From Oscheius onirici (taxonomy: Eukaryota; Nematoda; Chromadorea; Rhabditida; Rhabditidae), in assembly GCA_932521025.1 (NCBI GenBank), contig OW051473.1:9610001-9674000 (forward strand): a DNA stretch of 64,000 bases, given 5' to 3'. Positions 21,910 to 33,749 of the stretch are shown in pieces. The notes under the pieces are model-generated. The model made no database searches. It saw nothing but the letters and a program-made list of their open reading frames with translations, and was not told the origin of the DNA. Positions within the stretch are counted from its first letter, which is position 1. Each line of letters opens with the position of its first letter. Position numbers and translations under genes: made by a program.

Positions 21910-23396
21910 TTATTCGGAAACAGTAGTAGTGTTGGACAGCGATGTGGTTTCTGTCAACGGTTCTTCGGGAAGAGTTGTTCGTTTGTCGTCTTCAGCTTTG
22001 GATGGGATGCCCGCGTCGCCATCGACCAGATTCAGTGGTTTTGATAACTTTGGGTCTTCTTTCGGTTCCTGTTCTTCTCTGTCCCGTCCTTCTCGTGACT
22101 CTTTTCTTGGTTCTTCATATCTCAGACGATCTTCCTCCTTGTGAAAGATCCGGAAGCGGCCAACATCCTCTGGCTGCTCAGCTACTTCTCTCTCATCGTC
22201 CGGCCGTTTTCTTCCCAGATGAAGACGTCCGCCTTTGTTTGTATCACGAAACGATTCTTCTACGTCCTCGTCGGGCTTGTACTGAAAGTTAAATGTAGCT
22301 CGTTGAATCTATCCTCCGCTTCAGATTTCTATTCTTTCAGACAATTCTTTCAGAGTCAAGATTATGTTAATAATACAATTTAAACACGATAAAAGTCGCA
22401 ACGTTTTGGCCATGAATTTACACCATTCTAGCAACTGTAATCGGCAGTAAATTATAGACGAAAAGGCTATAAAACCCTTGGATAGCCTTCTCAGTGCGCT
22501 TAACGGAGCGGGGTTAACCAAACTCCTACCTTTTGATACCCAGATTCCTCCGGGCGGCGGGAATCTTCTGGATGCCTAGGTTCTTCTGGTCGACGGTCTT
22601 GTCTAGAGTCTTCAGGTCGACGAGGCTCTCCACGTCGTGGTTCTTCGGGTCGACGGCCCTCTCTGTCGAATTCTCGTCTCCGCTCTTCAGACTCATAGCG
22701 CTGATTGTCTCTCGAAGTCGGCTTTGGACCAAAAAAGCCTCTTGGAGGGTGTGAACCAGCTTCCGAGTCTGAGAGAATGGGTCACTGATTTTGAAGAACT
22801 AACCTCCGCGGAAAGGGCCTTGGCGAAAAGGAGGACCCCGAGTTCTGGAGCGGTCGTCTCCACCCTCGCGTCGCTGGTCCTCGTACGGGCCGCTTAAAGG
22901 GGAGAAGCGGCCATCCGGGTACATACCGGCGACCATCTGCATATTGACTCCGACGACTTTGGAAGGTCCTTCTCGGTCTCTTCCACCAGACGGCTCTGAG
23001 TCTCGTCCATCCTCCTCTCTGGAATCGCGTCCAGGACCACGTTCGAAGTTTCCAAAAGGGCGCTGCTGTTGCTGTTGCTGAGACTGTTGTTGATCCTGTT
23101 ATTTAACTTTAACAAAAACTCCCAATACTCTGTGTACCCATGGACTTTGGTATCTCTGCGGCTCTTTTTGATTGCCCCAGAAGCGCGGCGGCTGGAAAGA
23201 AGGACGGCTGTGTCCAGCTCCAAAGACTGGAGCCGGTACATTGTCTCTGAACGGTGTCTCTGGACTATAGGTTGGTTCGGGTTGAAATCGTCGTCCACGG
23301 GGATCTACAGAGCCTTGATTAAACATAGGAAAAACGCGTTGGCATACCTGGCTGCGCGGTCACAGCAGCCACAAACACGAGAAGGGTGGTCTTCAT
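21910..23396 (-). CDS. Secreted Arg/Pro/Glu-rich repeat protein
   Basis: Five exons on the minus strand, 23396-23348, 23313-23138, 23095-22804, 22768-22530 and 22281-21910, join in phase into about 375 residues. The N terminus MKTTLLVFVAAVTAQ is a clear signal peptide, so the product probably enters the secretory pathway. The mature protein is almost entirely disordered: Pro/Arg/Phe-rich (PSFQPPRFWGNQ), then a poly-Gln patch (QQQSQQQQQQ), then Gly/Arg-rich sequence, and then short repeats of RRPEE / RRPED / RHPEDS in exon 4, and a Glu/Arg-rich tail ending TTSLSNTTTVSE. No cysteines of note. A structural or extracellular-matrix role is possible but unproven. I recognise no family. It resembles the tandem-exon gene only in composition. 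Confidence 0.75.
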
Positions 23397-25288
23397 CTTG
23401 GCCAAAATTCGTGACGGTTTCCAGAGACAGAAAGAGGGACTTTTGTACGCTCCTGGCCGGAGATCGTTCAAAACGTTTTCTTATCATCTAATGGCACGCG
23501 ACGTTGATTGCAGCCATTGCCCCAAATTACAGATGACCGGTCTCTCTGTTTCCTCTTGCTGGAAAACTCTTCCCGAGACCACTCCCAAACTTTTTTTCCG
23601 CTGAAAAGATGCTCCTCTTATCATTGAGCCTCTCCTGCCAGTAGCGCGTCTTCTGTTTGTATGATGGCAGAGAGAGAGTAGTCGCGCACAAATAGGCGCA
23701 ACTTGAACTTGCACAGGATGGGAACAAATTTGCTTGAAAAAGTCCCCCAGCTCTCGAGACTTTCTCTCAGAAAGTAAATAGGTCGAGTAAAATCTGAGAG
23801 AGTTCTGATGACTAATGCCTATTGTTAGGCTGTCTCTCACTCACAATCGAGCCCCGACAAAAAGTCGGTAAATTTACCCAATGCCAATGGCCGAGATGAC
23901 TTGTGATTCAGTCTCTTAACCTTAGAGTCTGAACAAAATCACTTTGTTTTGGATAGAATATTGACTCTGCCAACTACTCGAGATATCTGGTAAACATTCG
24001 CAGTCACACATTCTCTTGGGAATGTGCCAGAGGAGGAGGATGGTTTTGTTGACTGTAGAAGTGTGACAAAAGTACATGAAAATAAACAAGTTGACATCAC
24101 CTTTCGAATTCTCCTGAGCTGTTTGTGTTAACTCTGCTGTCTGACACAATATTGGCAGTCTTTTCAAAACAGAGCCATTTAGACAGTCTATCTTAGACTT
24201 GAGACACCTCGGAAGCGCTTCGAATAATCACGTGGAGAGATCGCTTTGCGCTACTCAAATAATCTTCAGACCTATTGTCAACATAAAATACCTGCTTGTT
24301 TCGGGATTCGATGAAAATTTGTCAAACAACCACGGCGAGCAAACAGACAGAGGGTCAAGGGGGTTTACAAATATCAATGTGTATTGTTTTTCCATATAGA
24401 TTTTGTCCCAGTAGCTCGTTTATGTGTTGAAGTGTTTCAGTTTAAGCCTCTTATGCGTCAGAAACCTAAGCTTCAAGAGAGTTTATTTACCAGTGTCTTT
24501 TAGCAGAAAGCTTTTGGTCAAAGAGGTTAAGCTATAGACTTGCATAGATGACAGCAGAATATTGTCTTCTGATATTCTCGACGGCTCTTGGCTCTTGGCT
24601 TCCTGTAGAATTTTCCAGTTTTTGAACTTTTTGCTTAAGAATATAGACTGTTAAGCCGCGAAACCCCGGAAGCTTCGACTCAGGTTTTGGATCATCACTT
24701 AGTATGCTTTCCATGACCTATCAAAGAACAAAATCTTCTGTGAAGTCTGAACAAGAGTGGTTTTCACCAAAACCCTTCTGGATAATACCAAACGTGACCT
24801 AATTATGATCAAATCAAGATGGTTTTACAGACAGAGAGCCTCTTGTAAGAAGATGGCAAAAACAGTCATTGTCAGTTATAAATACTGACAAATGGCAATG
24901 ACAACCCTAATGAATAGAAATCCTTTCTGAACTGAAACTGGCAGATAGCCTTTTAGCATGGAGACACTATTCTTTATTTTTAGGTGTTGTGCTTAGCTGT
25001 ATTGCTATACTGTGCTGAATTATGCCCAGTAGGATATCAGCTTACAAGGCCTTAACTCCTCCTCTAGACACTCAGTTCCAAGACTTCACGGCTCTGGCGA
25101 GCCTTGAGGCTCTTCGACCTATGCCCTCCGCCTCCTCTTGCGTAATCTGCTACAGTAAACAGTGTGCTGCCAACCGGCCGCCGCGGTGCCGCATAAAAGC
25201 CGAGGCAACTGCCATCGGAGTCGTATGCTCTCCAGTCTCTCCTTTCATCCTTTTCCCAATTTCAAAAAGTGTTCATTTTGCAGAGAAC
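23397..25288. other. Intergenic, no gene recognised
   Basis: Holds the promoter of the secreted Arg/Pro/Glu-rich gene and of the small secreted gene. CATAAAAG near 25191 is a possible TATA element for the latter. A 60-residue minus-strand frame at 24532-24714 has even composition but no supporting splice sites or start context. Confidence 0.35.
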
Positions 25289-25698
25289 ATGCAGTCGATT
25301 GTCTTCGTTGCCCTCTTGGTCTGCGCCGTTTCCGCTCAGTACTACCAGAACAACCAACAGCAACAGCCTCAATACAACCAGCAGCAGCCTACGACTCGAT
25401 TCAACCAGTAATTTCTTTCTCATTCTTCTAACTTTTGGGATTTTCTAGATATTCCAGCAGCGGTTCTTACAACCAGCCCAGCTACAACCAGGGAGGATAC
25501 AACAGCCAATATGGTAAAATTTAGCTCAATTTCTGCTTAAACCAGTGGTTTCTAGGACAGTACTCATCCACTACTCCCAACTACAACAACAACAACAGAA
25601 TGTACGATCCCAGCAACCAGCAGCGATTCTACAACGGAGTCTCCATGACTTCTACCCTCACTGCGCTCTCGGCCGTCGCTGTTGCCCTCGTTCTGTAA
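25289..25698 (+). CDS. Small secreted Gln/Asn/Tyr-rich protein with hydrophobic tail
   Basis: Three exons, 25289-25407, 25449-25513 and 25556-25698, join in phase into about 108 residues. The signal peptide MQSIVFVALLVCAVSAQ is followed by a low-complexity region of Gln, Asn, Tyr and Ser (NNQQQQPQYNQQQP, SYNQPSYNQGGYNSQYG), and the chain ends in a hydrophobic stretch LTALSAVAVALVL preceded by small residues. Such an end fits a GPI-anchor signal or a short membrane anchor. Prion-like composition would fit a cuticle, eggshell or mucin-like surface role, which is inference. An AATAAA lies 32 bases after the stop at 25731. No known family. Confidence 0.8.
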
Positions 25699-25730
25699 AT
25701 GTTTACCTTCTCTTGTGTCATATGAACTCG

Positions 25731-25736
25731 AATAAA
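25731..25736 (+). promoter_or_regulatory. Likely polyadenylation signal
   Basis: AATAAA 32 bases after the stop of the small secreted protein gene. Confidence 0.5.
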
Positions 25737-25909
25737 GACTTCTCAAAGATTTTATGATTTATGACTGGCAAAACCAGCAAAGATTTACAAAACCGTAGTC
25801 GAGCAGAGTAAGTAAAAGCAAGAGAGGAGCTGGTCTATAAAAAACTTTTGAAAACGTGGAAAACAGAACCTACGTTAACAATTTAACAAATGAACCTGCG
25901 TCATGCGTG

Positions 25910-26187
25910 TTAACCATTGATGCGTCCGGGAAGTCTAAGGTAGGGCCTCTAAATTGTTTTCTTTTCAGTTGATTATCATGACTCACCGGCACGGCGTCGT
26001 CCCCGTTGCCGTCAAAGTGGCTCTCATGAAAATGGTAGATGTACGCCTTGAGCAGCCTCCTTTTGACGGGTTTCTTGAGACTCCATGACAGAGCGGCACG
26101 AACGGCCCTCGAGAACTCACTAGGAAAGTTGTGCACGCGGCCTTTCTTCAGACAGAGATCACAGCGGCCATTTCGGTAATTAAGCAT
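25910..26187 (-). pseudogene. Decayed THAP-like zinc-finger gene
   Basis: Two exons on the minus strand, 26187-25987 and 25948-25910, would encode about 79 residues. It is a paralog of the gene at 27812-28162: both open ML....CDLC, share NFP, LKKP-KRR-LKA, HF...S-FD and a D-A-(V/M)P end at the same splice site. This copy lacks about eight residues in the middle (FGRLDVLF in the other) and has Tyr where the third zinc-binding Cys should be (LKAYIYHF versus LKACEQHF). The second exon gives only RPYLRLPGRING before a stop. It is therefore probably non-functional as a zinc finger. Confidence 0.6.
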
Positions 26188-27811
26188 CCTTAAACAGCTG
26201 TTAAATGACATTAAAAGTGCTGAAATAAGGAGGAAAAGGCAATCTTTCGGTTTAAATCGATGGCTTTAAAGGAACATTCAAACATTCACCCTCAAAAAAT
26301 CTTAAAGGCAGCTGGTTTTCTATAAAAATGGTTTTCGGGTCAAATTTAAAGAATTTGTTGAAAACCCCCAATTTTTTCGAAATAAAACAAGTGAAAATGG
26401 TTTAAAATATAAAATCTGAAACAGTCGAATTACATCACTTCCGGCGTTCCCTCAAACTGTTCAGTTGATTAAGAGAATTCCCCTCGAGACCCGCAACACA
26501 CTGCTGGCGCAACAATGCATGCTACGGGCACAACGCGTTACGTACCTAGAATTATTGGGGTCTCAAATTGTATAAACGGTTCGGGTTTCGATATTTGTAC
26601 GGTTTCGATATTTGCTAGCTTACGAGACGGTCAATTACTCCAGTCGAGTTTGCCAACATGTTTTACGGCTTGATTTATTGGCGCATTGTTGGCAAATACT
26701 GCCAGATATTACATATTACTGGACCTATCGACCGACAATACCGCTGGACACAGATTGGGGGTAACAAAGGACTGTAGTTGAGAGAAATAGATAGAGGAAT
26801 GACTCGACCCGATTGAGCTCGTTACGAAATGGATAGTGTTTGGCGGACAACTATAACCAGCGGGACATCATGGGCGGGCCTTTTATCAGGTACGGGAGCC
26901 GCGTTGGATCAAGAGTCAAGGATTAGGGACTTCTTGCCTTTCTTTGCTGGAGCCAATCAACAGACTGCATTGATCGAGAAATGGGAAGTACGCGATTGGT
27001 CAGTACCTCAGATGCCAATTTACGACCTTTTTTCAGTGATTTGCTAGTACAGGGTGTGGTTTTCTGTAGCTTCCGACATCACCAACAGATTCAGCCTCTT
27101 TAAAAACCCTCGAAAACAAAAAAAAACAAAAAATTAAAAACAAAAAAAAAGTTACATTTTGCACAAAAAAATTGTCAAATGTCATGCCAGTATTTCAGCT
27201 GGGGTATCCAAAAACCTAGATGTTGTGATAATGGGATCCTTTCAGGTCTGTAAGCACCGAAATTCCTGTCTGAACCTCTACCTTCGTTCAAACTAGCACA
27301 ATTTTGCGTTTTTCAATACCTTCCAGCTACTCTTCACGATTCTCATCCACTTTTTTGCCTTGAGCGTGTAAAACAACCTCTGGTCGTGATATCCGGTGAC
27401 AATTCTGAAAATTGACTTTCGAAACGCGTTCTCGATCACGTTTTACCTAATTTTCAGCATTGCCCACCAACTGTCAGGACGAAGCGGTTGTTTTACATTC
27501 TGAACTTGATGAACGTGGTTCAATTCGTGAAAATTAACAGTGGGTTGTTGAAAAACGCAACTTCAGGCCTTCTTCCTAAACAATCCGACTACCATGAAGT
27601 GATTCATCCGTCTCTTGTGTTACATGAGCTCGAATTCTCAAGAGAATTGTTTATATAGAATAAAAAAATTTGAAAATACATACGAAAATTACTGGGATGA
27701 TATGACATCAGAAAGTACACGTGGAGAATGTTGAGCTGGTCTGCAATTCAGCATGTAAAAACGTAAAAAAAAATTTTTACCTGTATTAACCCACAGTATT
27801 TGTTGATCATT
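26188..27811. other. Non-coding stretch, part of a local duplication
   Basis: No convincing gene. Parts of 26640-26900 resemble 28380-28620 (for example GTGTTTGGCGGACAACTATA against GTGTCTGGCGGACACTGGCATA), so the region was duplicated together with the THAP-like genes. A/AAAC-rich tract at 27115-27155. Confidence 0.45.
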
Positions 27812-28162
27812 CTAATCGTCGTTCTGCTCGAAGCGGACGTTCCTGGCACGGGCGGCAAGTGGTCTTTTACGAAGTATTCCGACAGGCTCGATGGGTTTCT
27901 GAAAGATGATTCTGAACGTAACTTTACTGAAAAGACTTACGGGCATGGCGTCCTTGATCCGCTTGGCGTTCGGATCGAAGTCCGAATCGTCAAAGTGCTG
28001 CTCGCAGGCCTTGAGCATCCTGCGCTTGGCAGGCTTCTTCAGCTTCCAGAAAAGGACGTCTAATCGTCCAAAAGCGGTCGCCCACTTGATGGCGGTCTTG
28101 TAATCCCTGGGGAAGTTGAGGACCAGTCCGGTCCTGAGGCACAGATCACAGGTACCGAGCAT
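27812..28162 (-). CDS. Small THAP-like zinc-finger protein
   Basis: Two exons on the minus strand, 28162-27941 and 27898-27812, join in phase 0 into 102 residues. The first exon fits the C2CH THAP zinc-finger layout: C-x2-C near the start (CDLC), FP then a Trp about ten residues on, LKKPAKRR, then C-x2-H-F (CEQHF) and a DAMP end resembling the family's AVP. THAP domains bind DNA and occur in nematode chromatin and cell-cycle regulators. The second exon is a short basic tail (KPIEPVGILRKRPL, ending RFEQNDD). Because the domain starts only four residues from the apparent ATG, an upstream exon is possible; TTTCAG directly precedes the ATG. The family call is by motif only. Confidence 0.6.
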   Translation of the reverse strand: MLGTCDLCLRTGLVLNFPRDYKTAIKWATAFGRLDVLFWKLKKPAKRRMLKACEQHFDDSDFDPNAKRIKDAMPVSLFSKVTFRIIFQKPIEPVGILRKRPLAARARNVRFEQNDD

Positions 28163-28752
28163 CCTGAAAGCTTATGACTTATGACGAGGCGCAAAAATTT
28201 AATTGCCTCTGGCTTCAAAAAATCTTTTTCATACATTTAAAAAAAACGTTTTTATATGCAAAATCATGGCTGAAAAAGGTTGCGGCGGGAGCAGGCATAA
28301 AATGAAAACTTTTCCATGCTTTCGGCTTAATTACTGGCATCCTTCATCAAACAATTAATTCACACTAATGGTCAACATAATTTATTGCGTGATTAGTAGG
28401 GTTGTCGGCAAAAACTGTCAGCTGGCACATATTGGCAAAAAATGAAGGAAAAACTAGCACGTAGAGAGGATATTGTCTTAGCAGATAAAGGACAGTAATT
28501 GATACAGGGCTTGCTGACCCAAGAGCTTGACCGAGTTGCGTACGCAACTCGAGTTGCTTAAACTGTGTCTGGCGGACACTGGCATAACCACAAGGGGAAA
28601 TTAGGCACCGAGTTTTAGGCAGCTGGTTGACACTTCCGTGAGAACATCCTTTTGGCGGCATGTCTCCGATGATCAAATCGATTGTTATTGTTAATCCTTT
28701 TTGCTAATTTGCAAATTTTTCCATGCTTTTCTCATTTTTCTTATTTAGAACA
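28163..28752. other. Intergenic, partly duplicated
   Basis: Contains the counterpart of the 26640-26900 sequence and the promoter of the plus-strand gene at 28753. No gene seen. Confidence 0.4.
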
Positions 28753-29425
28753 ATGAACCGTGGATTGAAGAGAAGATGTACCTCGCCAGGATCTGGAAGT
28801 GGAGCTGAGAAGAAACCGGCCGAAGAAGTTGGAGAAAGGGAGCCTGCCAGCCACGTCATTGAGAGTAAAGACGAAATTCCAGAGATTCTTAACAAAAAAG
28901 TTTTAGACAAGTTCCTCACCATTGAGCAGATCAAGCTCTTCTCCACAGTCATGGGCAACTCTGAAGATGTCGACGAGATGAGCAAGAAGATCCACTCACT
29001 TCAAAGGAGTTTGGAGAGGCACCTTGGTGTTCTGAGCCTCGACGTCGTGGTCTTCTTAGGTCAGACTGACCCTCGCCATGTTCAAGGCGAAACCCTTGTT
29101 GAGATTTCTTTTTCAGATTTCTTTGTCAATTTCCAAATTGTAGGGCAGAGTCGTCTACGACGATGCTCTGTCTTCTGATTCGAAGCCTGGGACCAACCAG
29201 CTCGAAATGGTTAAGAGCACGGGCGAGTTCGAGTAAGTCCGCATTTTGAAGTATAGCTTTTCTTGTTTTAGTTCGGCTTTCTTGATCGCCGAAGTGTGGA
29301 CCGCATTCAAGTCGGATGGAGAAGATCCGATTGTGGAAAGGCTTTTTGGAGATAGACTAATTGGAGAAATGAAGGAGGAGAAGGTCCACTTCGAGGACAG
29401 CAACCACAAAATATCCGTGATGTGA
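28753..29425 (+). CDS. Unrecognised protein, about 195 residues
   Basis: Three exons, 28753-29097, 29144-29232 and 29272-29425, fit in phase. ATG 28753 follows TTATTTAG, a likely trans-splice acceptor. The chain begins with a basic, Ser/Gly/Glu-rich segment (MNRGLKRRCTSPGSGSGAEK), then a predicted helical region (VLDKFLTIEQIKLFSTVMGN, KKIHSLQRSLERHLGVL), then RVVYDDALSSDSKPG and AFLIAEVWTAFKSDGEDP. The donor of exon 1 (GTTGAG) is weak, so that junction is the least sure. The stop TGA overlaps a good donor (GATGTGAGTT), so the real gene may continue downstream, where a LINE fragment now lies. No family recognised. Confidence 0.55.
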
Positions 29426-29555
29426 GTTTTTAGAATGTTTGGTCTTTGGGAAAGACGTTAGAGCTGCCTCTGATGTCTGCTTGTCTTGCTGTTTCTCTGA
29501 ATCTTCGTCTCTGTCTATCTGACTCTTCGGCTCTCTTCGCTTAATCAAGTCTAAT

Positions 29556-30800
29556 GATCGACAAGGGCGTCTCTAAAATTGGACCATTAGAGCTTCGTCA
29601 TTCTCCACCAAGTCTGTCCAGCAATTTCCTTGACTTAGTCTCGCCATCTGCTCCGTTGTCCTCCGGCGCGTCTTGTGCCTTCCCTGGGAATCCATTCCGT
29701 TATCTTCTTCGTCCATCAATTAGGGTGCATTTCAGCTATACGTTCAGCACAGTGGAGTTTTTTCATTATTGCCATCTTTTTCCAGTCCTGAACCTTCGCT
29801 GTTCTATAGAGTCTCTCATTTGTCCATCTGTCAATCAGCGAAACTCCCAGCATTCGACGTATCAACTTTCGTTGAGCAACTTCAAGGGCATTCCTATCCA
29901 ATTCCTTCAACGACCATGTTTCCGCTCCAAACAGTACCACTGGAGTAACCACAGACTCGAATAGGTTGCGTTTTTTAGCCAGAGGAATTCTTCTGTCACA
30001 AAATAGCGTCCGGTTTTCATTGAACTTCCAGTACCAATTCTTCTCTTTACTTCGCTTCCATCCGCGATCGGAATGGTAATCTTGGAGCCCAGAAAAGTAA
30101 AAGCTTCTACGAACTTGATTGTTTCTCCTCGGATCTTGATTGGCACTCGTTCTTTGGTAGATGTCATAGCCACTGTCTTTGCGTAGTTGATCTGTAGTCC
30201 GACTGAGAGCATCTTTTCCTCCAGTTTTGTTAGCATGATTTCCAGTTCCGGGCGACTTTTAGCGAAGATAACCAAATCGTCAGCGTATGCCAGGAGAGTT
30301 AACTGCTCGCCGTTTACTCTCAGACCGTCTTGCTCCCAACCAGTGCTCACAGCGCTAGCCAAGACCGAGTTGAACAGTTGTGGGCTGATGACGTCACCTT
30401 GGCGTACTCCACGTTGAACAGGGATATTCACTTTGCTTCCATTGACTAGAATTTCAGTCGACGAGGCTTCGTAGATTCGTTGTAACAGGATAACTAGCTG
30501 CTGCGGTATTCCACGTTCGATAAGTGAGTTCCACACATTAGTTTTATCTACAGTATCAAACGCTTTTCGGCTACCGATAATGGACAAGTAGAGACGAATG
30601 TTGTGTTCGTAGCATTATTCGACGATCTGTTTCACACGGTGCGTATTGTCAGCACCGAATATCCTTTTTTGAAACCAGACTGCCATTCGTCGTCGGACTC
30701 AGCAAGCTCTGATTCTACGTCCCTCTGTCTCTCGATGAAGCGTCTTCTGCGGTTTCTTGAACTCTTCACGAATCAACACTGCACCATCGCCTAAAATAGG
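29556..30800 (-). mobile_element. LINE (non-LTR retrotransposon) fragment with reverse transcriptase
   Basis: The minus strand encodes RT sequence: SRKAFDTVDKTNVWNSL, GVRQGDVISPQLFN and the catalytic LLAYADDLVIFAKS (about 30270-30310), then, after a frameshift near 29950, the C-terminal FGAETWSLKELDRNALE and RRMLGVSLIDRWTNERLY. A further piece upstream (30588-30790) is interrupted by stops. It is dead. The layout fits the RTE/CR1-like elements common in worms, but the clade was not tested. Confidence 0.85.
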
Positions 30801-32214
30801 GGTTGCCGGTACCGATTTCTCTTTCTGGATCTGCATCTCATATCAACGAAAGCAGCTCCCATGATACCAACTCGTGATTCTTCCTGAGGAAATATTTTGC
30901 AAACTTACTGTATTTGTAATGAATACCAGACTAGGCGCAGACGGAGTCGAAAATGTCAAAAGATAAGAGGACGATTTTAGTTTGAAGTTTGCGAGAAAGT
31001 GCCAAAGTAGAGCGCCAGATTCTATGGGGGAAGTTAGGAAACGTATGAAATACTGCGGCTCTTCTGAGTATTAAGTCACGTTCTGGCGAGGCCAAGACAG
31101 AATTGGTAGCCAAACTTTCATGTCTGAGAGATGAGTATTTGTTATTGGACATAGCTCAATTTAGCAATGCAATAAGCAAGTGCGGAGGTGGTGCAGACAG
31201 GTGAAGTTGGAAGGAAGATGATCATATTTTAAAGATTGCAAGAGAAAACAACAAGGTAAAAAGATGAAGAAAGTTGGGAAATGTAGCGGCTTTCCATAAT
31301 ACCTAGTCACGGTGATATATAGAGGAAATTCGCATAGCAACGTGACTAAGTGGAAATTTAGACTCTATTCTATTTGGAATACTTGTCTAGTAAACTAGTT
31401 TTCAGTTCGGAGTCTGTAGCTCTGTGAACTGATTGTAGGCGGTCCTCAATCAAAATAATTTAAAGTCAAAAGTTATGTGAAGGTGAGTGAAAGATCGACA
31501 GCTAGCAAAAGGTTCTGTAAAAACAACGAACAAACACCTACTGTTGACCAGACTATATCCGCTTTTTGATGACAAACACAGAGGTAAGAAGAGAGGAGAG
31601 ATTCCAAGGGAGAGCGAAGAGAGGACTGAGGCTAGGGGCGGAGAAAGGAGTTGGCTGTCTGATGGTCACAAGACATCCAGCTGCATACAAAAACGAACAG
31701 TCTCCGCCCCCAGGGATACGGACTTTGCACCCGAAAAGACTTCTGGACTTCAGCGATATGTACAGAACAAGGCAGACAAAATGATAGAGAATGGCGGGTG
31801 ATGGATCGGATAGTAGTAGTTTGGAAGTTGACTCTGGATGCAAAACGGAGGAGTAGACAGTCTTAATCGGAGCTGAAAGCAGGTGTGAGGAGAAAGGCTC
31901 GCCGACAGCCACAGCTGCAGGACAAAAAAGCACAGTCTGCTCTCTGATCAGCCCCGCATCTTACAAAAGAATCTCAAAGAACGAACGGTTTGCAGAGAAA
32001 TTTCTTTCCAGAATTTTAGCAAAACTTGTAGAGACGGTACCCGTGAACTTGAATGTGAAAAACGCCTGTTAGAGTAGGTCCCGACGTTTTACAGACTCGT
32101 GTGGTGGACATTTGCTGAAGTTTATGCACGTAAATATATGTTGTTTCCTGTGTCAATAAGTCTCTTTTTGAACAATTGAACTATCTTAAAATGTGTATAT
32201 TTTATACGTCTATT
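30801..32214. other. Repeat-like, no gene recognised
   Basis: A diverged direct repeat links 31025-31085 and 31268-31312 (GTTAGGAAACGTA...AGTCACG against GTTGGGAAATGTA...AGTCACG). The open frames at 31487-31933 on both strands overlap each other and look like chance. Confidence 0.35.
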
Positions 32215-33749
32215 TCACACATCAGATGTAGGTGTTAAGCTTGTTGAGGACATAATCCCACTGGGTGGCAAACTGACGTCGTTCTTGATGTGAGAGACGG
32301 AAGACTTTGGAACAGGGGCGTTGGTCTCTTCGGCGTTCACAAAAATGTAGAATTGGTGGGCGTCAAAATAGACCAGCTTGCCAGCGTTGATGTATTGAGC
32401 AGTTCCATCGATGATCATAATACGGAAAGTGTGCAAGGAACATATATATATTATTTAAACAATCAGGTGGAAACTATTCAAAATTATATTTCATTTCATG
32501 TAAAGCGTTGTCTACTTTACTCTCCCCTAAACTTTGGGACTTCAGAAGAACCCTGATTCAGAGCTCACGCATACTTTACCCAGTCTTGTTAAGTTTACCA
32601 AAGTTATAGTAAATAATGAGTTCTACAATTTTTCAGAACCTCGCGTAGCTTGAAACTGTTTTGGCCACTGTAATTCGTGTACTTTAGGAGTAAGTAAAGT
32701 TTTTTTTGAAAGAAAGTCATAAAGCTTTTTCTGCCTCGAAATACCCTTATAAACATAGTCTTTTGTTGGGAAAAGATTTTCTATCACAGCTCTATGTTCT
32801 TCCCAGTTCAGCTTCAGCATCTTTTGATGATTTTTTAACCAAAAACGAGTTAAAGACACGCTAAACAAAATATATAATACTGAATAAACATAGCTGAAAG
32901 GCAAATCTCAAATGTCAGGTAGCTCTACTTTTTAACTTCAGCATTTTTATAGAAACAAAGGACTGACCTGATTGGTAGGGGAGACGATATAGTCCTTGAA
33001 GTTTTCCGGGTTGACGAAGAGCAGCTGATGCAGGCGGGTGGGGGGACAGAAGAAGCCATCGTGGAGGAGCCAAGGAGAGCACAGCCGATACAATAGTTTT
33101 TTTTTGAAATTTGCCTTTGCTTTTAAATCTGCCTTTCATTATCTGCCTAACTTTCTGCCCCCGTTTCAGTGCTGGAAATCTTCGGCCCGGTATGCTGATC
33201 GGATCTTCGGCCACAAGCAAGTCTTTTTTCGACTTTTACCTCTACTCCCACAATGGCCCGCTCGGAACTTTTCGTAGGAAGTTTTCCATCGTCTCGTCAG
33301 ATTCATGAAGAAGAACAACGATCGGGGATCCGGGTTAGTTCCTTTTTTTCGGGTAATGAAAAGGGATAAAGTTTGAGGGTTTCAAACGTATTCATTAGAA
33401 CCAACTCACGTCAATTTTGTGGTAAATATCAAGAATATTTCGAGTAGAACTATCACGTATTTAAGACTGATCTAGAAGATACGCAATTTCCAGGTGAAAG
33501 TCGGTTGCTTTCCTACAAATTCAAGGTTTTACTCACGACGGATTAAGTCAATGTTATGGTAGTAAAAACATATTATATTCATGGTCATAAGAAAGAGTCC
33601 GTGGGTTACAACAAAGGCTTCAGGTGGATTTCTTGGAACTCGCTGAAATTTTGAGAAATTAGCAATACCAATAAACAATCTTATAGACATGATTTCCTTC
33701 TCACTCACCCTTTTGATTAGACTAGTAGGACGACTCCATGTGCGAAAAC
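32215..33749 (-). CDS. Incomplete multi-exon gene, unrecognised
   Basis: Several minus-strand stretches read as exons. The best pair joins in phase: 33749-33709 (FRTWSRPTSLIKR) and about 33653-33536 (VPRNPPEAFVVTHGLFLMTM then YYHNIDLIR), both with good GT/AG ends. Further down, 33300-33245 (DPRSLFFFMNLTRRWKTSYE), 33070-32970 (RLCSPWLLHDGFFCPPTRLH, then VNPENFKDYIVSPTNQ before a GTCAGT donor) and 32436-32215 (GTAQYINAGKLVYFDAHQFY) also look coding, but I could not link them in frame. This is either one gene with missed small exons or a broken one. A diverged copy of the 33709-33749 exon lies near 37800. No family recognised. Confidence 0.4.

Noticed and set aside
22894-23298. 134-codon minus-strand ORF
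   Set aside because: Runs across an intron of the secreted Arg/Pro/Glu-rich gene in the wrong frame.
31487-31933. Overlapping ORFs on both strands
   Set aside because: Antiparallel, no splice sites or family motifs, biased composition.
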